Shown here in pieces: positions 9,240-17,076 of a DNA stretch of 17,076 bases. Where the stretch lies: the NCBI GenBank assembly GCA_963643925.1, contig CAVINS010000065.1, positions 1 through 17,076 on the forward strand, given 5' to 3'. Position 1 is the stretch's first letter. Each line of letters begins with the position of its first letter. The translations under genes and the position numbers were made by a program. The notes below the pieces were generated by a model that worked only from the letters and a program-made list of their open reading frames with translations, had not been told where the DNA came from and did no database searches. Origin of the DNA: Phocaeicola_A sp963643925 (GTDB lineage Bacteria; Bacteroidota; Bacteroidia; Bacteroidales; Bacteroidaceae).

Positions 9240-12200
9240 TGGAAAATATCAAGACATTATATTATGAGCGGTTCATACAGCATATTGTAGAATCGTACTC
9301 AGACAAGTTAAAAGCGGCTAAGCCTGGTCATTGTATGAAGATTACGGGTTTGGCTATAAAAGAGTTACGTGTGCTGCTCCCATTACTCCGTCCAATCAAT
9401 ACGGACATGGAGGTCTATATCCTGTCTGAAGAAGAAAAGGGAGATGAGTTTATACATGCTACAAAACTCATTGAACTGCGTAACAATCCAGAGAAAGCTG
9501 TTCTTATTCTTGTTCCATCCAACAGTAGAACATCAGCAGAGGACTCATACGGCGATGCAACATTCCAAAATCTGCCAGCATCAGATTTGCAGAACTCTTT
9601 TATAGGAAAACTTATTGATGAGTTGCCAGAAGAGAAGAAGTATCTTTGGAAACAGATAATGGAGCTTGTTGATGAGTTGAATCCATCTCGTACAACCATT
9701 ACAAACTACCTGCTGTATCTTGAATTGAATCAGTACAATGAGGAGGCATGGGGTAATGGTATCTACTTATTTGGGATGCTTCCTGACAGAGACCTTGTCA
9801 AAGATGATACTTCTGTTCGTAGAAGATTTATGATAAACCTTGAGAAGGTATCAAGTATTCTATCAGATTTCTCCTTGACAGCAGCAGACCGCATCGCAGG
9901 ATTGCCATTGAAGAAAAATTCCATACAAAGAGACCTAATGGATTTCCTCACCCACGAAACTGGGATAGAAGACAACATTTCTCTGTTTGAGAACATTGCT
10001 GAAAAACGTCCAGAATTCAACTATGCGTCAATGCCATGGGTACTTCCTGGAGATAGTGGTCCTGTAAAGGTTAATGTTGACCTCGTTTTAGGAAATGACC
10101 CCAAGAAAGAGCTTGTAAGAGACGCTGAAACTGGAGATTTCATCCTGAGCATTCCAGAGGATAAGAAAGGAAAGGTGAGATTTACAATTACGACCAATCC
10201 TGCTCCAAAGGAAAACCCTGATATATACTCATTCGAGATTGCTCTCGTTAATATCGATGACTTTACCGAAGTTGGCATTGTCAAGAAGGCCAAAGTCGGA
10301 ACCAATAAGCGTGCCAAACGAACGCTGTCGTTGAACATTCCTAATGGCATGTTTGATGATGGAGAGTATATGCTGCGCGTCCGCGCAATGGACGAAAATG
10401 GCATTGTTCTTGATACGAAGAAAGAGTTCAAGGAGGAGCGTGTGCAAGCCGCATGGGTAGAAGCCTCAGAACAGAATCCAAATCTTCAAATGGAGCAATA
10501 CCGTATTGAACATCATGTAGCTTACTGTAATGAATCCGATGTATTCACAATCGACAACACAGGAGAAGCCGGTGGTGAAGGAGAAGTTGACAAACGTGCA
10601 AAAGTTAATAGTATAACTCAGGCTATTATTCACTACCGAAGTATACACTTGGCCAAAGATGAAGACCTTGATATACCAAGCGATGGTGTTGACAGGAATA
10701 CTTGGGTTGACGGCACGCTAAACAGTACTTATCAATTTGATTTCGGACCAGCATACGCTTATCAAATTCAGCTATCAAAGAAGTTAATACAGTTGGAGAA
10801 AGCCTTCTTGAACAATGATGGTGATTTTGGACATGTAGAAGCTTTTTTGACCGGGAACCCGACAGATGCGGCCCTTTTGGATCCGACAGATACAGCAAGA
10901 AGAGAACCAAAGTTCGTTTCACTACAGCTATTTAGCATACCAGATGAGTTGAGTTCTCTGCGCTCAGATCTGTTTGCACGAATTAAGAATTCTGTTGACA
11001 ATGAATGTGGACTGACATGTACTTTAGATTTTACCCAAAACATGGGAACAGTAAAGAACTATTTGTCAGAATATGAGCAATGGCTACGCAACATACAGGA
11101 TAAGGATTTGAGTGAGGAACAGATAGTTTGTATCCAGAACTTGGATACAGTAAGGCTTACTGTTGAAATGCCAGACGGCTCAAAGACAGATATTAAACTG
11201 ATTTCACCTTTACATCCACTTCGTCTGGCCTGGATGGTAAACCTCTATGAACTTTATGAAGATTGGGAAGCCAAGACTCTTGAAAATCCCAAGTATCGTA
11301 AGGCTTGGTATAGAAAGCTTGATAAACTGTTCCAAGGTACCATACCGATGGATATCGCTCCCTTGGTATTGAGCGACAGTTCAATGCAGGAGGCTTATCA
11401 ATATATCGGAGAATTGACGTTCGGTTGGGGAACATATGCACAGCCAACGCTTGGACATGAAGAGGCATTCGCTTCTGGGTATCGTCAGCTGAAGTCTTAC
11501 ACAGCTACGCTGCTTAACGTGGCTCGTGAGAAGCGTATCGATAGCGATGTGAGCTTGGATTTGGTGGTGCGCCACATATATAACTATGCTTTGTCTCATC
11601 CTTATACAGACAAATTGGTTATCAACCTGTTTAATGCAGGTGATGCGGCAATCTTTGCCAAAGCACTGGTTGAGGTGGAGAAAATTGGGTTGGGTAAAGA
11701 CCTGACCTACGAATTGCGTTTGTTCTCTGACGACAACATGTTGCAATCGGGCGATTCATTGAAGGATTTGCTTGCGCCAGATTCCGTTATAGCTCCAGAA
11801 GCTGAAGTCTTCTCACAGGCTTCGGCCAACAGGCTGTTCCCTAAGTTGCGCTTCTCCCTAAATAAGATAAGTGACTTTATAAACGACCATGACCAGTATC
11901 AGTCGCATCTGTCTTTCCTGGTAAATCCGTTCGCGGTTCATACCGAATTGGTGCGTCCTGATGAATTAAGCCGTTCATTCTATTTGAATGGTACGATTTG
12001 TCGTGATGTAGTCAGTGCATCCCAAGAAGGGAAATCGTTTGTCTGGAATAGATACTATTCCAACAAGATTATGCCTAATCCAGTGTCAGAGTCGGCCAAT
12101 CTGGAAGTTAGCTTGTTTGCCCGTATTCAAGAGACAACCGGAAAACTTTTGTCTTCCACGCTGGAGGAATCTGTGCCTGCAACCACGTTGCGATTGAAAG

Positions 12201-14734
12201 AGAACGATATGATGTTGCTGTCATTCATACACGACAGCAGCGATTGGGTTGTTACTTTCGATAAGAACATGGGGCCGGAGTTCTATGACTTACCTTGTCT
12301 TGGTGAAAATGACATACCATATTTGCTTGATTATGTGCCAGGAGAAGAAGCTACAGGCGTGTCATCATACCTGACCACAAAGCCGACGAGTGAGATCGGA
12401 GCCTTAATGATACCACTCTTCCGCGAATATGGCATCAATCTTGAGAAAGACGAGAATTTCAAGCAGATACTGGAAGATGTCCGTTCAGTAAGCAGCTCTC
12501 TTATAATGCAGGTAAATGCAACTTCACGTAAAGGCTTTGAAGTGATAGGTACAACATTGTGCAAGCGTTTCTTGGAAAAGAAGCATATTACGGAAGAGTC
12601 TTTCCTTATTCCAATAGATCTTCATAAGGAACTGTTCGTAGATTTGGATAATGAAAACAAGGAGAGAGCAGACAACTTGGTAGTCAAAATCGACCCTGCT
12701 AAAAAGGAAATTCTGTTCACTGTCGTAGAAATTAAATGCCGCAATGCACATTACAATGCGGAGGATTTGCATGCTAAGATAGTGAACCAGATAGAAAATA
12801 CCATCTATGCCTTGCGCTCTCATTTTGAGGTTGCTGTTGATGGTTACGACCGTCTTGACAGAGAACTTAAAACGATTGAACTAAAATCGTTCTTGGAGTT
12901 CTATATCCGTCGTTCAATGCGTTACGGACAGTTGAATCCTGAGTGCGCTCACGAATATTTATTGTTCTTGAGCAAACTGGCAGATGGTTATTCAATACGT
13001 TTCAAGGAACTTGGTGTTATCTTTGATTTCACTCAGCAAGAACGTCAAAAGAAGAACTACTATGGGGATGCTCTCATCTATACAATGGGCGAACCTGTCA
13101 TTGGCGACATCCTGAACAAAGATGCTACGCTAAATACTCAGGTTCTTGAGGCTATGGATAATGATTTTGTCAATTTCTTTGAGCCGTCTTTTGCTTTTCA
13201 TACAGAGTCAAAGAATGTTCACGTTCCAGTTGAGCACTTGGAAGATAGTGTTCCAACGGTTGAGAATGTACCGCATGATGATTCTGAATATGAAATCATC
13301 ATACCTAAGAAACCGACTGAGAAAAAGACAGAAGCTGAACAACCTGTGTCTGTTACAAATCAACCTTCAGTCTCATTCACTCCAGAGACGAAGAATGAGG
13401 ATAAGCAACAAGAGGAAACTGCTTCCAATAATGCAGATGAACAGCCTATTGTAGAAACTCTGCCAGAAAACGAGGAGCTATCTATGCAACATACTGACGA
13501 ACCAGCTGATCCAAATTACAAGGAACCAACATGTGATGTCATCATTGGCAAAAATTCAGATAGTCCTCAGTTTGGCATCCTTGGCAAGATGATAAGCAAC
13601 GGCAGAACCATAGGATTAGACTTGAACGAATGTAACACCATCAGCCTTTTCGGTGTACAAGGAGCAGGTAAGAGCTATACTATTGGTTCCATAACCGAAA
13701 TGGTTCTCTGCCAATTCTCAAAAGTAAACAAACTGCCGGCGCCGATGGCCAGCGTAATATTCCATTATAGTGACAGTATGGACTATGCCCCAGAGTTCAC
13801 CTCTATGGTGTACCCAAATGATGAAGCTGGACAGTTGGCAAAACTCAAGGCTGAATACGGAGCAGAGCCAGGAAGTATAAAAGATGTTGTCTTGTTGGCC
13901 CCTGAGAGCCAAGTTGAAACTCGTAAGGCGGAATATCCGGACATTGATGTTCATAGCATCGGTTTCGACTCTTCAGAGTTGGCAGTGCGTGACTGGATGT
14001 TCCTATTGGGGGCAATGGGCAATGACTCTACTTATATTAAGGAGTTGAAGCAGATTATGAAGGCATGTCGCCACAATATGAGCTTGCAGAATATCCGTAA
14101 CGGTGTTTCTAATAGCGACCACATGAGTTCTTCTCAGCGTTCTTTGGCAGAACAGAAACTTGATTTCGCGGAGGAATATATTACCGATGGTAATAAACTT
14201 CAGCAATATCTGAAGCCGGGTCGTCTTATCATTGTGGACTTACGTGACGAGTTCATTGAGAAAGACGAAGCCCTTGGCTTGTTTGTTGTGATGTTGAATA
14301 TATTCTCTTCTGTCATGCAGATAGATGGTAAGGCATTCAATAAATTCATCGTCTTTGATGAAGCTCACAAGTACATGAATAACAAGGAGCTTGTTGGTTC
14401 GATTACTACTGCCATTAGAGAGATGCGCCACAAAGGAGTATCTATCATGATTGCAAGTCAAGATCCTATGAGTCTACCGACAGAGATTATAGAATTGAGT
14501 TCTATAGTGGTTATGCACAGATTTAGTTCGCCAGCATGGGTTAAACATGTACAGAAAGCCATAACTCCATTGCAGACATTAACTGCTACCGAAATGGCAT
14601 CGCTTGGCTCTGGCGAGGCATTCCTTTGGGCTAACAAAGCATCTGACAAGATGATAACTCAACGTCCAATAAAGATAAGTATTCGTCCACGTGTAACGAA
14701 GCATGGTGGAGACACAATACAAGCAGTTAAATAA
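9239..14734 (+). CDS. mad8: Giant HerA/FtsK-type ATPase with internal candidate PD-(D/E)XK nuclease (MAD8-like)
   Basis: 1831 residues. The N-terminal half (about 1-1100) is long and mostly unrecognised; 'LRTSAEDSYGDATF'-like sequence near residues 95-112 recalls DptH-type restriction ATPases of phosphorothioation systems. Residues about 1110-1200 look like a PD-(D/E)XK nuclease core: D1145, E1164-I-K1166 on a following strand, then a helix with 'NQIENTI'. A Glu/Pro/Thr-rich linker of about 110 residues (about 1320-1430) separates this from a C-terminal ATPase: Walker A GVQGAGKS 1472-1479, Walker B 'FIVFDEAH' with D1707-E1708, then 'MRHKGVSIMIASQDP', the sensor strand typical of HerA/FtsK/VirB4 motors. 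It probably translocates on DNA and may cut it. Start and stop codons overlap both neighbours (TAATG each time). Architecture and position match MAD8, the ATP-binding protein of MADS. The nuclease call is less certain than the ATPase call. Confidence 0.82.
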   Translation: MENIKTLYYERFIQHIVESYSDKLKAAKPGHCMKITGLAIKELRVLLPLLRPINTDMEVYILSEEEKGDEFIHATKLIELRNNPEKAVLILVPSNSRTSAEDSYGDATFQNLPASDLQNSFIGKLIDELPEEKKYLWKQIMELVDELNPSRTTITNYLLYLELNQYNEEAWGNGIYLFGMLPDRDLVKDDTSVRRRFMINLEKVSSILSDFSLTAADRIAGLPLKKNSIQRDLMDFLTHETGIEDNISLFENIAEKRPEFNYASMPWVLPGDSGPVKVNVDLVLGNDPKKELVRDAETGDFILSIPEDKKGKVRFTITTNPAPKENPDIYSFEIALVNIDDFTEVGIVKKAKVGTNKRAKRTLSLNIPNGMFDDGEYMLRVRAMDENGIVLDTKKEFKEERVQAAWVEASEQNPNLQMEQYRIEHHVAYCNESDVFTIDNTGEAGGEGEVDKRAKVNSITQAIIHYRSIHLAKDEDLDIPSDGVDRNTWVDGTLNSTYQFDFGPAYAYQIQLSKKLIQLEKAFLNNDGDFGHVEAFLTGNPTDAALLDPTDTARREPKFVSLQLFSIPDELSSLRSDLFARIKNSVDNECGLTCTLDFTQNMGTVKNYLSEYEQWLRNIQDKDLSEEQIVCIQNLDTVRLTVEMPDGSKTDIKLISPLHPLRLAWMVNLYELYEDWEAKTLENPKYRKAWYRKLDKLFQGTIPMDIAPLVLSDSSMQEAYQYIGELTFGWGTYAQPTLGHEEAFASGYRQLKSYTATLLNVAREKRIDSDVSLDLVVRHIYNYALSHPYTDKLVINLFNAGDAAIFAKALVEVEKIGLGKDLTYELRLFSDDNMLQSGDSLKDLLAPDSVIAPEAEVFSQASANRLFPKLRFSLNKISDFINDHDQYQSHLSFLVNPFAVHTELVRPDELSRSFYLNGTICRDVVSASQEGKSFVWNRYYSNKIMPNPVSESANLEVSLFARIQETTGKLLSSTLEESVPATTLRLKENDMMLLSFIHDSSDWVVTFDKNMGPEFYDLPCLGENDIPYLLDYVPGEEATGVSSYLTTKPTSEIGALMIPLFREYGINLEKDENFKQILEDVRSVSSSLIMQVNATSRKGFEVIGTTLCKRFLEKKHITEESFLIPIDLHKELFVDLDNENKERADNLVVKIDPAKKEILFTVVEIKCRNAHYNAEDLHAKIVNQIENTIYALRSHFEVAVDGYDRLDRELKTIELKSFLEFYIRRSMRYGQLNPECAHEYLLFLSKLADGYSIRFKELGVIFDFTQQERQKKNYYGDALIYTMGEPVIGDILNKDATLNTQVLEAMDNDFVNFFEPSFAFHTESKNVHVPVEHLEDSVPTVENVPHDDSEYEIIIPKKPTEKKTEAEQPVSVTNQPSVSFTPETKNEDKQQEETASNNADEQPIVETLPENEELSMQHTDEPADPNYKEPTCDVIIGKNSDSPQFGILGKMISNGRTIGLDLNECNTISLFGVQGAGKSYTIGSITEMVLCQFSKVNKLPAPMASVIFHYSDSMDYAPEFTSMVYPNDEAGQLAKLKAEYGAEPGSIKDVVLLAPESQVETRKAEYPDIDVHSIGFDSSELAVRDWMFLLGAMGNDSTYIKELKQIMKACRHNMSLQNIRNGVSNSDHMSSSQRSLAEQKLDFAEEYITDGNKLQQYLKPGRLIIVDLRDEFIEKDEALGLFVVMLNIFSSVMQIDGKAFNKFIVFDEAHKYMNNKELVGSITTAIREMRHKGVSIMIASQDPMSLPTEIIELSSIVVMHRFSSPAWVKHVQKAITPLQTLTATEMASLGSGEAFLWANKASDKMITQRPIKISIRPRVTKHGGDTIQAVK

Positions 14735-15420
14735 TGAAGTATTTCGAATATACAAATAAAGGTAATCGAGAAGAGAATCAGGACTATACAGTTCATGGTT
14801 CTCTTCCCGATAACTCACACATATTCATTGTCGCAGATGGTATGGGAGGATATAGCGATGGAGCTGTGGCAGCAAAAGTCGTTTCCGATGCCATAATCGA
14901 TTTTGTAGATCTAAACTTTAAACAATTAACACCATTAGAAATTCTCAGAGAAGCAATATCATTCGCAAATGATGCCTTGATGCTTAAACGTATCGCATCA
15001 GCAAACCAGAAAATGGGATGCGTGATTACGGTTCTTCTTATAACAGGAGGATATGCGTATTTTACTTGGCTAGGTGATAGCCGTATATACATGTATAGAA
15101 ACGGTCAAGAGGTTTACAGAACCGAAGACCATTCTGTTATAAACGAACTTGCCAAGATTAAGACGCTTAGCGCAGCTAGCTATGAGAAATATTCATCGAT
15201 TGTGACTAAATCCATTATGGGAGAATGTCCAGTGGATGAAGCGCCGGTAAGAAAAGTTGCAATTGAAGACGGTGACGTTTTTATTCTATGCACAGATGGA
15301 TTTCACAAGGAACTTGATATGATTTATGCTAGAGGTTTCGATGAGTCGAAAAAGGCAGACTTGGAACAAATGGCATCAAACATCTCTGACAATTTTTCGT
15401 TTATTAAAGTAGAAATATGA
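14734..15420 (+). CDS. PP2C-family Ser/Thr protein phosphatase
   Basis: 228 residues, a minimal bacterial PP2C (metal-dependent phosphatase) without extra domains. The metal-site and core motifs are present in order: 'NREENQD' 11-17, DGMGG 35-39, GDSR 114-117, DHS 132-134, CTDG 186-189 and a final D219-N220, so it is predicted to be active. The usual 'MGTT' motif reads MGCV at 94-97, a mild deviation. It removes phosphate from Ser/Thr on proteins; the obvious substrates here are the MAD6-like kinase or proteins it phosphorylates. The start overlaps the ATPase stop (TAATG) and the stop overlaps the regulator start (ATGA), so stoichiometry with the defense proteins is probably controlled by coupled translation. 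I do not recall a phosphatase in the core eight MADS genes, so it may define a subtype. Confidence 0.9.
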   Translation: MKYFEYTNKGNREENQDYTVHGSLPDNSHIFIVADGMGGYSDGAVAAKVVSDAIIDFVDLNFKQLTPLEILREAISFANDALMLKRIASANQKMGCVITVLLITGGYAYFTWLGDSRIYMYRNGQEVYRTEDHSVINELAKIKTLSAASYEKYSSIVTKSIMGECPVDEAPVRKVAIEDGDVFILCTDGFHKELDMIYARGFDESKKADLEQMASNISDNFSFIKVEI

Positions 15421-15968
15421 TACTCAATGAACAGATTATAAGGGAGTTAAAAGATAAGTCGGGATTACTCCTCGACCAAGCAAAAGATTTTAGCTTGTTG
15501 GCTGACAAGATATTCTCAGAAACAGGCAGAAATATCGGAGTGACAACATTAAAACGACTTTTGGGCACAATCAATGATAGTCGTAAGACCAATGAATATA
15601 CGCTTAATACGATAGCTCTGTATCTTGGATACGCAACTTGGCAAAAATATACAGAGTCTAATAGCATCGACAGCGTATGGAATTTCAACGAGGATGAAAC
15701 GTTTTATGTGCATGAAATGGCAACAGATACGACTTTCACTGTAGAGTATTTGAATCGTGAGGTCGCATTTGTTGTGATTGAACGAGATGGGCAAAAGGTT
15801 CTTAAAGTTATCTCGTCAAAGAACAGTAGCCTTCAGAAGAACGACATACTATTCGTGCACAAAATTAAAGTTGGCGAGGTATTGCAAGCAGATAAAGTAG
15901 TTCGTGGTGAAAACATTGGTAACTACCGAACCAACGGGGAAGTATTTGAAGTAAATATGACAAATTGA
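15417..15968 (+). CDS. Small Bacteroidota-type helix-turn-helix regulator with C-terminal beta domain
   Basis: 183 residues, last gene of the operon, starting in an ATGA overlap with the phosphatase. Residues about 25-80 ('LADKIFSETGRNIGVTTLKR', 'TLNTIALYLGYATWQKY') follow a pattern common in Bacteroidota proteins with a Cro-like helix-turn-helix: a segment naming the stage of 'first sort, then choose fold', then 'tLn.ia.yLGy..W'. Residues about 95-183 are beta-rich ('FTVEYLNREVAFVVI', 'NSSLQKNDILFVHKIKVGE', 'ADKVVRGENIGNY'), perhaps a ligand or partner module. No catalytic residues are evident. Its place after the phosphatase suggests autoregulation of the operon or a signalling role, but no operator can be tested because the operon promoter lies outside the window. 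It ends 5 bp before the terminator hairpin. Confidence 0.6.
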   Translation: MILNEQIIRELKDKSGLLLDQAKDFSLLADKIFSETGRNIGVTTLKRLLGTINDSRKTNEYTLNTIALYLGYATWQKYTESNSIDSVWNFNEDETFYVHEMATDTTFTVEYLNREVAFVVIERDGQKVLKVISSKNSSLQKNDILFVHKIKVGEVLQADKVVRGENIGNYRTNGEVFEVNMTN

Positions 15969-15973
15969 TATAA

Positions 15974-16004
15974 AAATAGCCGCCTGACTAACAGACGGCT
16001 ATTT
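15974..16004. terminator. Bidirectional intrinsic terminator between the defense operon and the convergent lipoprotein gene
   Basis: AAATAGCCG at 15974-15982 pairs with CGGCTATTT at 15996-16004. After a C/A mismatch the stem continues with CTG/CAG around a 5-nt ACTAA loop. On the plus strand it is followed by a weak T-rich stretch; on the minus strand by ATTTTTATA-like sequence, which is a better U tract. It lies 5 bp after the regulator stop and about 44 bp past the end of the lipoprotein gene, so it serves both. Confidence 0.8.
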
Positions 16005-16048
16005 GTCATTTATAGAGAGTGAAGGTAAGGTCTTCTCGCTAAGTCAAA

Positions 16049-16702
16049 TTATTTTTTGTTGGTGTCTTCTAGAAGTTTATCAACACTGAATGTAAACGTA
16101 TAATCGTTCTGGACATTCTCTATCATAATAGGCATCATTACAGTCAAAGTCTTGCCTACATAAGTAGGAGCCTCAGCAGTTTTAGAAGCTTCATCTTTGT
16201 ACACGCAAGGAATGAGATATTTTTCTCTCCAGCCTCCATATTGACCAGACACGTAGTAAACATTCTCAGTTGGGAGAAGGATGTCAGACAAGCTGGCTCC
16301 CTTAGGAACTGTAGAAGCAGGTTGACTATTGTTGCGTTCGGTGTATTTCACGCCTGCATGCATTACACGACCTGTTTTTCCCTGATAATCAACATAACTG
16401 ATGTCATCCCAGTTAATTTTCAACGTGTGGCCAGATTTGTTTGTAAGGTCAAAGTTGAATTGCTTGGAATCGACATACCATACGATATTGATGTAATCAT
16501 CTTCGTAACGATACTTGTTGGTGGTACCATCTTGAAAATTTACTACTTTAGTCTCGCCAAACTGCTGTTTGGCATTTGCTGGACTTTCCACTGTCTTTAG
16601 ACCTACGGAGTAAGTTGCGATGTAACTCTTAAATGCGCCACATGATGTCATCATAGCTGTCATAGCAGCCAAGATAACAAAGTTTGAAAATCTTTTAATC
16701 AT
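16049..16702 (-). CDS. Putative lipoprotein of unknown function
   Basis: 217 residues. The N-terminus is a lipoprotein signal: positive 'MIKR', a hydrophobic core, and the lipobox M18-T19-S20-C21, after which the mature protein would be lipidated and anchored in the outer or inner membrane. The mature part is beta-rich, with many Tyr and Asn residues and strands such as 'DDYINIVWYVDSKQFNFDL' and 'SGHTLKINWDDISYVD'. These suggest an immunoglobulin-like or similar envelope domain, and no enzymatic motif is visible. It is convergent with the defense operon, has its own -7 box 31 bp upstream of the start, and shares the terminator at 15974-16004. Nothing links it functionally to the defense genes. 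Confidence 0.75.
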   Translation of the reverse strand: MIKRFSNFVILAAMTAMMTSCGAFKSYIATYSVGLKTVESPANAKQQFGETKVVNFQDGTTNKYRYEDDYINIVWYVDSKQFNFDLTNKSGHTLKINWDDISYVDYQGKTGRVMHAGVKYTERNNSQPASTVPKGASLSDILLPTENVYYVSGQYGGWREKYLIPCVYKDEASKTAEAPTYVGKTLTVMMPIMIENVQNDYTFTFSVDKLLEDTNKK

Positions 16703-16733
16703 ATATCTTTTCGTTTAAATGAATAATCTATCG

Positions 16734-16741
16734 CAAAGATA
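16734..16741 (-). promoter_or_regulatory. Bacteroidota -7 promoter box for the lipoprotein gene
   Basis: On the minus strand this reads TATCTTTG, a perfect match to the TAnnTTTG -7 element used by the Bacteroidota primary sigma factor. It lies 31 bp before the ATG, giving a leader of about 25 nt. No good -33 TTTG element is seen at the usual 19-21 bp spacing; a TTTG lies further upstream, about 32 bp away. Confidence 0.65.
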
Positions 16742-16773
16742 CATCTAATTTGTTGAATATGTGCATAATAGCT

Positions 16774-16793
16774 CAAACATGGACAAACATGGA
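16774..16793. repeat. Tandem 10-bp direct repeat upstream of the lipoprotein promoter
   Basis: CAAACATGGA occurs twice head to tail (16774-16783 and 16784-16793), in the short gap between the M23 peptidase stop and the lipoprotein promoter. The phase of one helical turn would suit a regulator binding site, but two copies may also be chance slippage. Confidence 0.5.
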
Positions 16794-16807
16794 TAGGCGT
16801 ACTCATA

Positions 16808-17076
16808 CTACTTGCTACTAAGTTGAGCATACTCCAACATCATCAACGGATTGAACGCTTTGCCTTTGTATTTGGCGGTAATGTGAAGATGTTCGCCAGT
16901 GCTGCGGCCTGTGGAACCGGTGATACCAACGGGATAGCCAGCGAGGACCGATTGACCTTTGGAGGCGAGGATTTGAGAGAGGTGGCAGTAGCTGATGCGG
17001 AAGTCACCTTGGCGGAGGGTAACGAAGTTGCCGGAACGGGAGTCGTAGCCGGTGTTTTCTACAGTGCCGTCGAGCA
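16808..17076 (-). CDS. M23 (LytM) family metallopeptidase, C-terminal part
   Basis: The frame is open from the window end to a TAG at 16808-16810 and gives 88 residues of an M23 peptidase. Zinc-site and core motifs are 'YCHLS', 'AGYPVGITGSTGRSTG' and 'GEHLHIT', whose HxH is a catalytic/zinc-binding motif. The upstream HxxxD zinc motif would lie outside the window. Such enzymes cut cross-links or peptide stems of peptidoglycan. Codons end in C or G far more often than in the neighbouring genes, suggesting a different origin or expression class. M23 peptidases of this kind occur on Bacteroidales conjugative elements as well as in the core genome, and this fragment cannot decide which. Confidence 0.85.
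   Translation of the reverse strand, partial: LDGTVENTGYDSRSGNFVTLRQGDFRISYCHLSQILASKGQSVLAGYPVGITGSTGRSTGEHLHITAKYKGKAFNPLMMLEYAQLSSK

Noticed and set aside
1..15968. BREX (Pgl type) system
   Set aside because: The kinase with a NERD domain recalls PglW, but no PglZ-type phosphatase domain or BrxC/PglY ATPase is visible, and the 1831-residue HerA ATPase with the 518-residue partner fits MADS better. Upstream sequence could still change this.
16241..16600. 119-codon plus-strand frame opposite the lipoprotein gene
   Set aside because: It is Cys/Phe/Ile-rich with no motif, and the minus-strand gene has a lipobox and a promoter.
1..17076. CRISPR arrays, tRNA or rRNA genes, insertion sequences
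   Set aside because: No regularly spaced repeats, tRNA-like cloverleaf, rRNA-like stretch, transposase frame or terminal inverted repeats were seen.

Overview
The window looks like a Bacteroidales chromosome segment (Prevotella/Bacteroides type). The signs are moderate GC, a TAnnTTTG-type -7 promoter box, a short type II lipoprotein signal, and a small Bacteroidota-style helix-turn-helix regulator. Assignments rest on reading motifs by eye; no database search was possible.

Positions 1-15968 hold one very compact plus-strand operon whose beginning lies outside the window. It opens with the 3' part of a type I restriction specificity (HsdS-like) gene (1-685). Next come a CpXC zinc-ribbon protein (710-1375) and a 718-residue protein with WG-repeat-like sequence and a Cys cluster (1378-3534). 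A 1375-residue fusion follows, combining a NERD nuclease-like domain, a degenerate kinase, an intact Ser/Thr kinase and a P-loop NTPase (3544-7671). The operon continues with a 518-residue protein of unknown fold (7683-9239), an 1831-residue HerA/FtsK-type ATPase with an internal candidate PD-(D/E)XK nuclease (9239-14734), a PP2C phosphatase (14734-15420) and a small regulator (15417-15968). Gaps are 24 bp or less, and the last four genes overlap at their stop/start codons.

The core (specificity subunit, NERD-kinase, mid-size unknown protein, very large ATPase) matches what I know of the Methylation-Associated Defense System (MADS) and MADS-like anti-phage loci, specifically MAD5, MAD6, MAD7 and MAD8. 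The methyltransferase and other early genes would lie upstream of position 1. The likely logic is that methylation guided by the specificity subunit marks self DNA, while the kinase/ATPase/nuclease proteins sense and cut unmodified phage DNA. The CpXC and WG/Cys pair inserted between the MAD5-like and MAD6-like genes, and the PP2C phosphatase plus regulator at the 3' end, look like additions to or variants of the described eight-gene layout and are the most novel part.

A hairpin at 15974-16004 ends the operon and serves as terminator for the convergent gene too. Beyond it, on the minus strand, lie a lipoprotein gene (16049-16702) with its own -7 box, and the C-terminal end of an M23 (LytM) peptidase gene (16808-17076) with a clearly more GC-rich codon style. 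These two do not look like parts of the defense operon.
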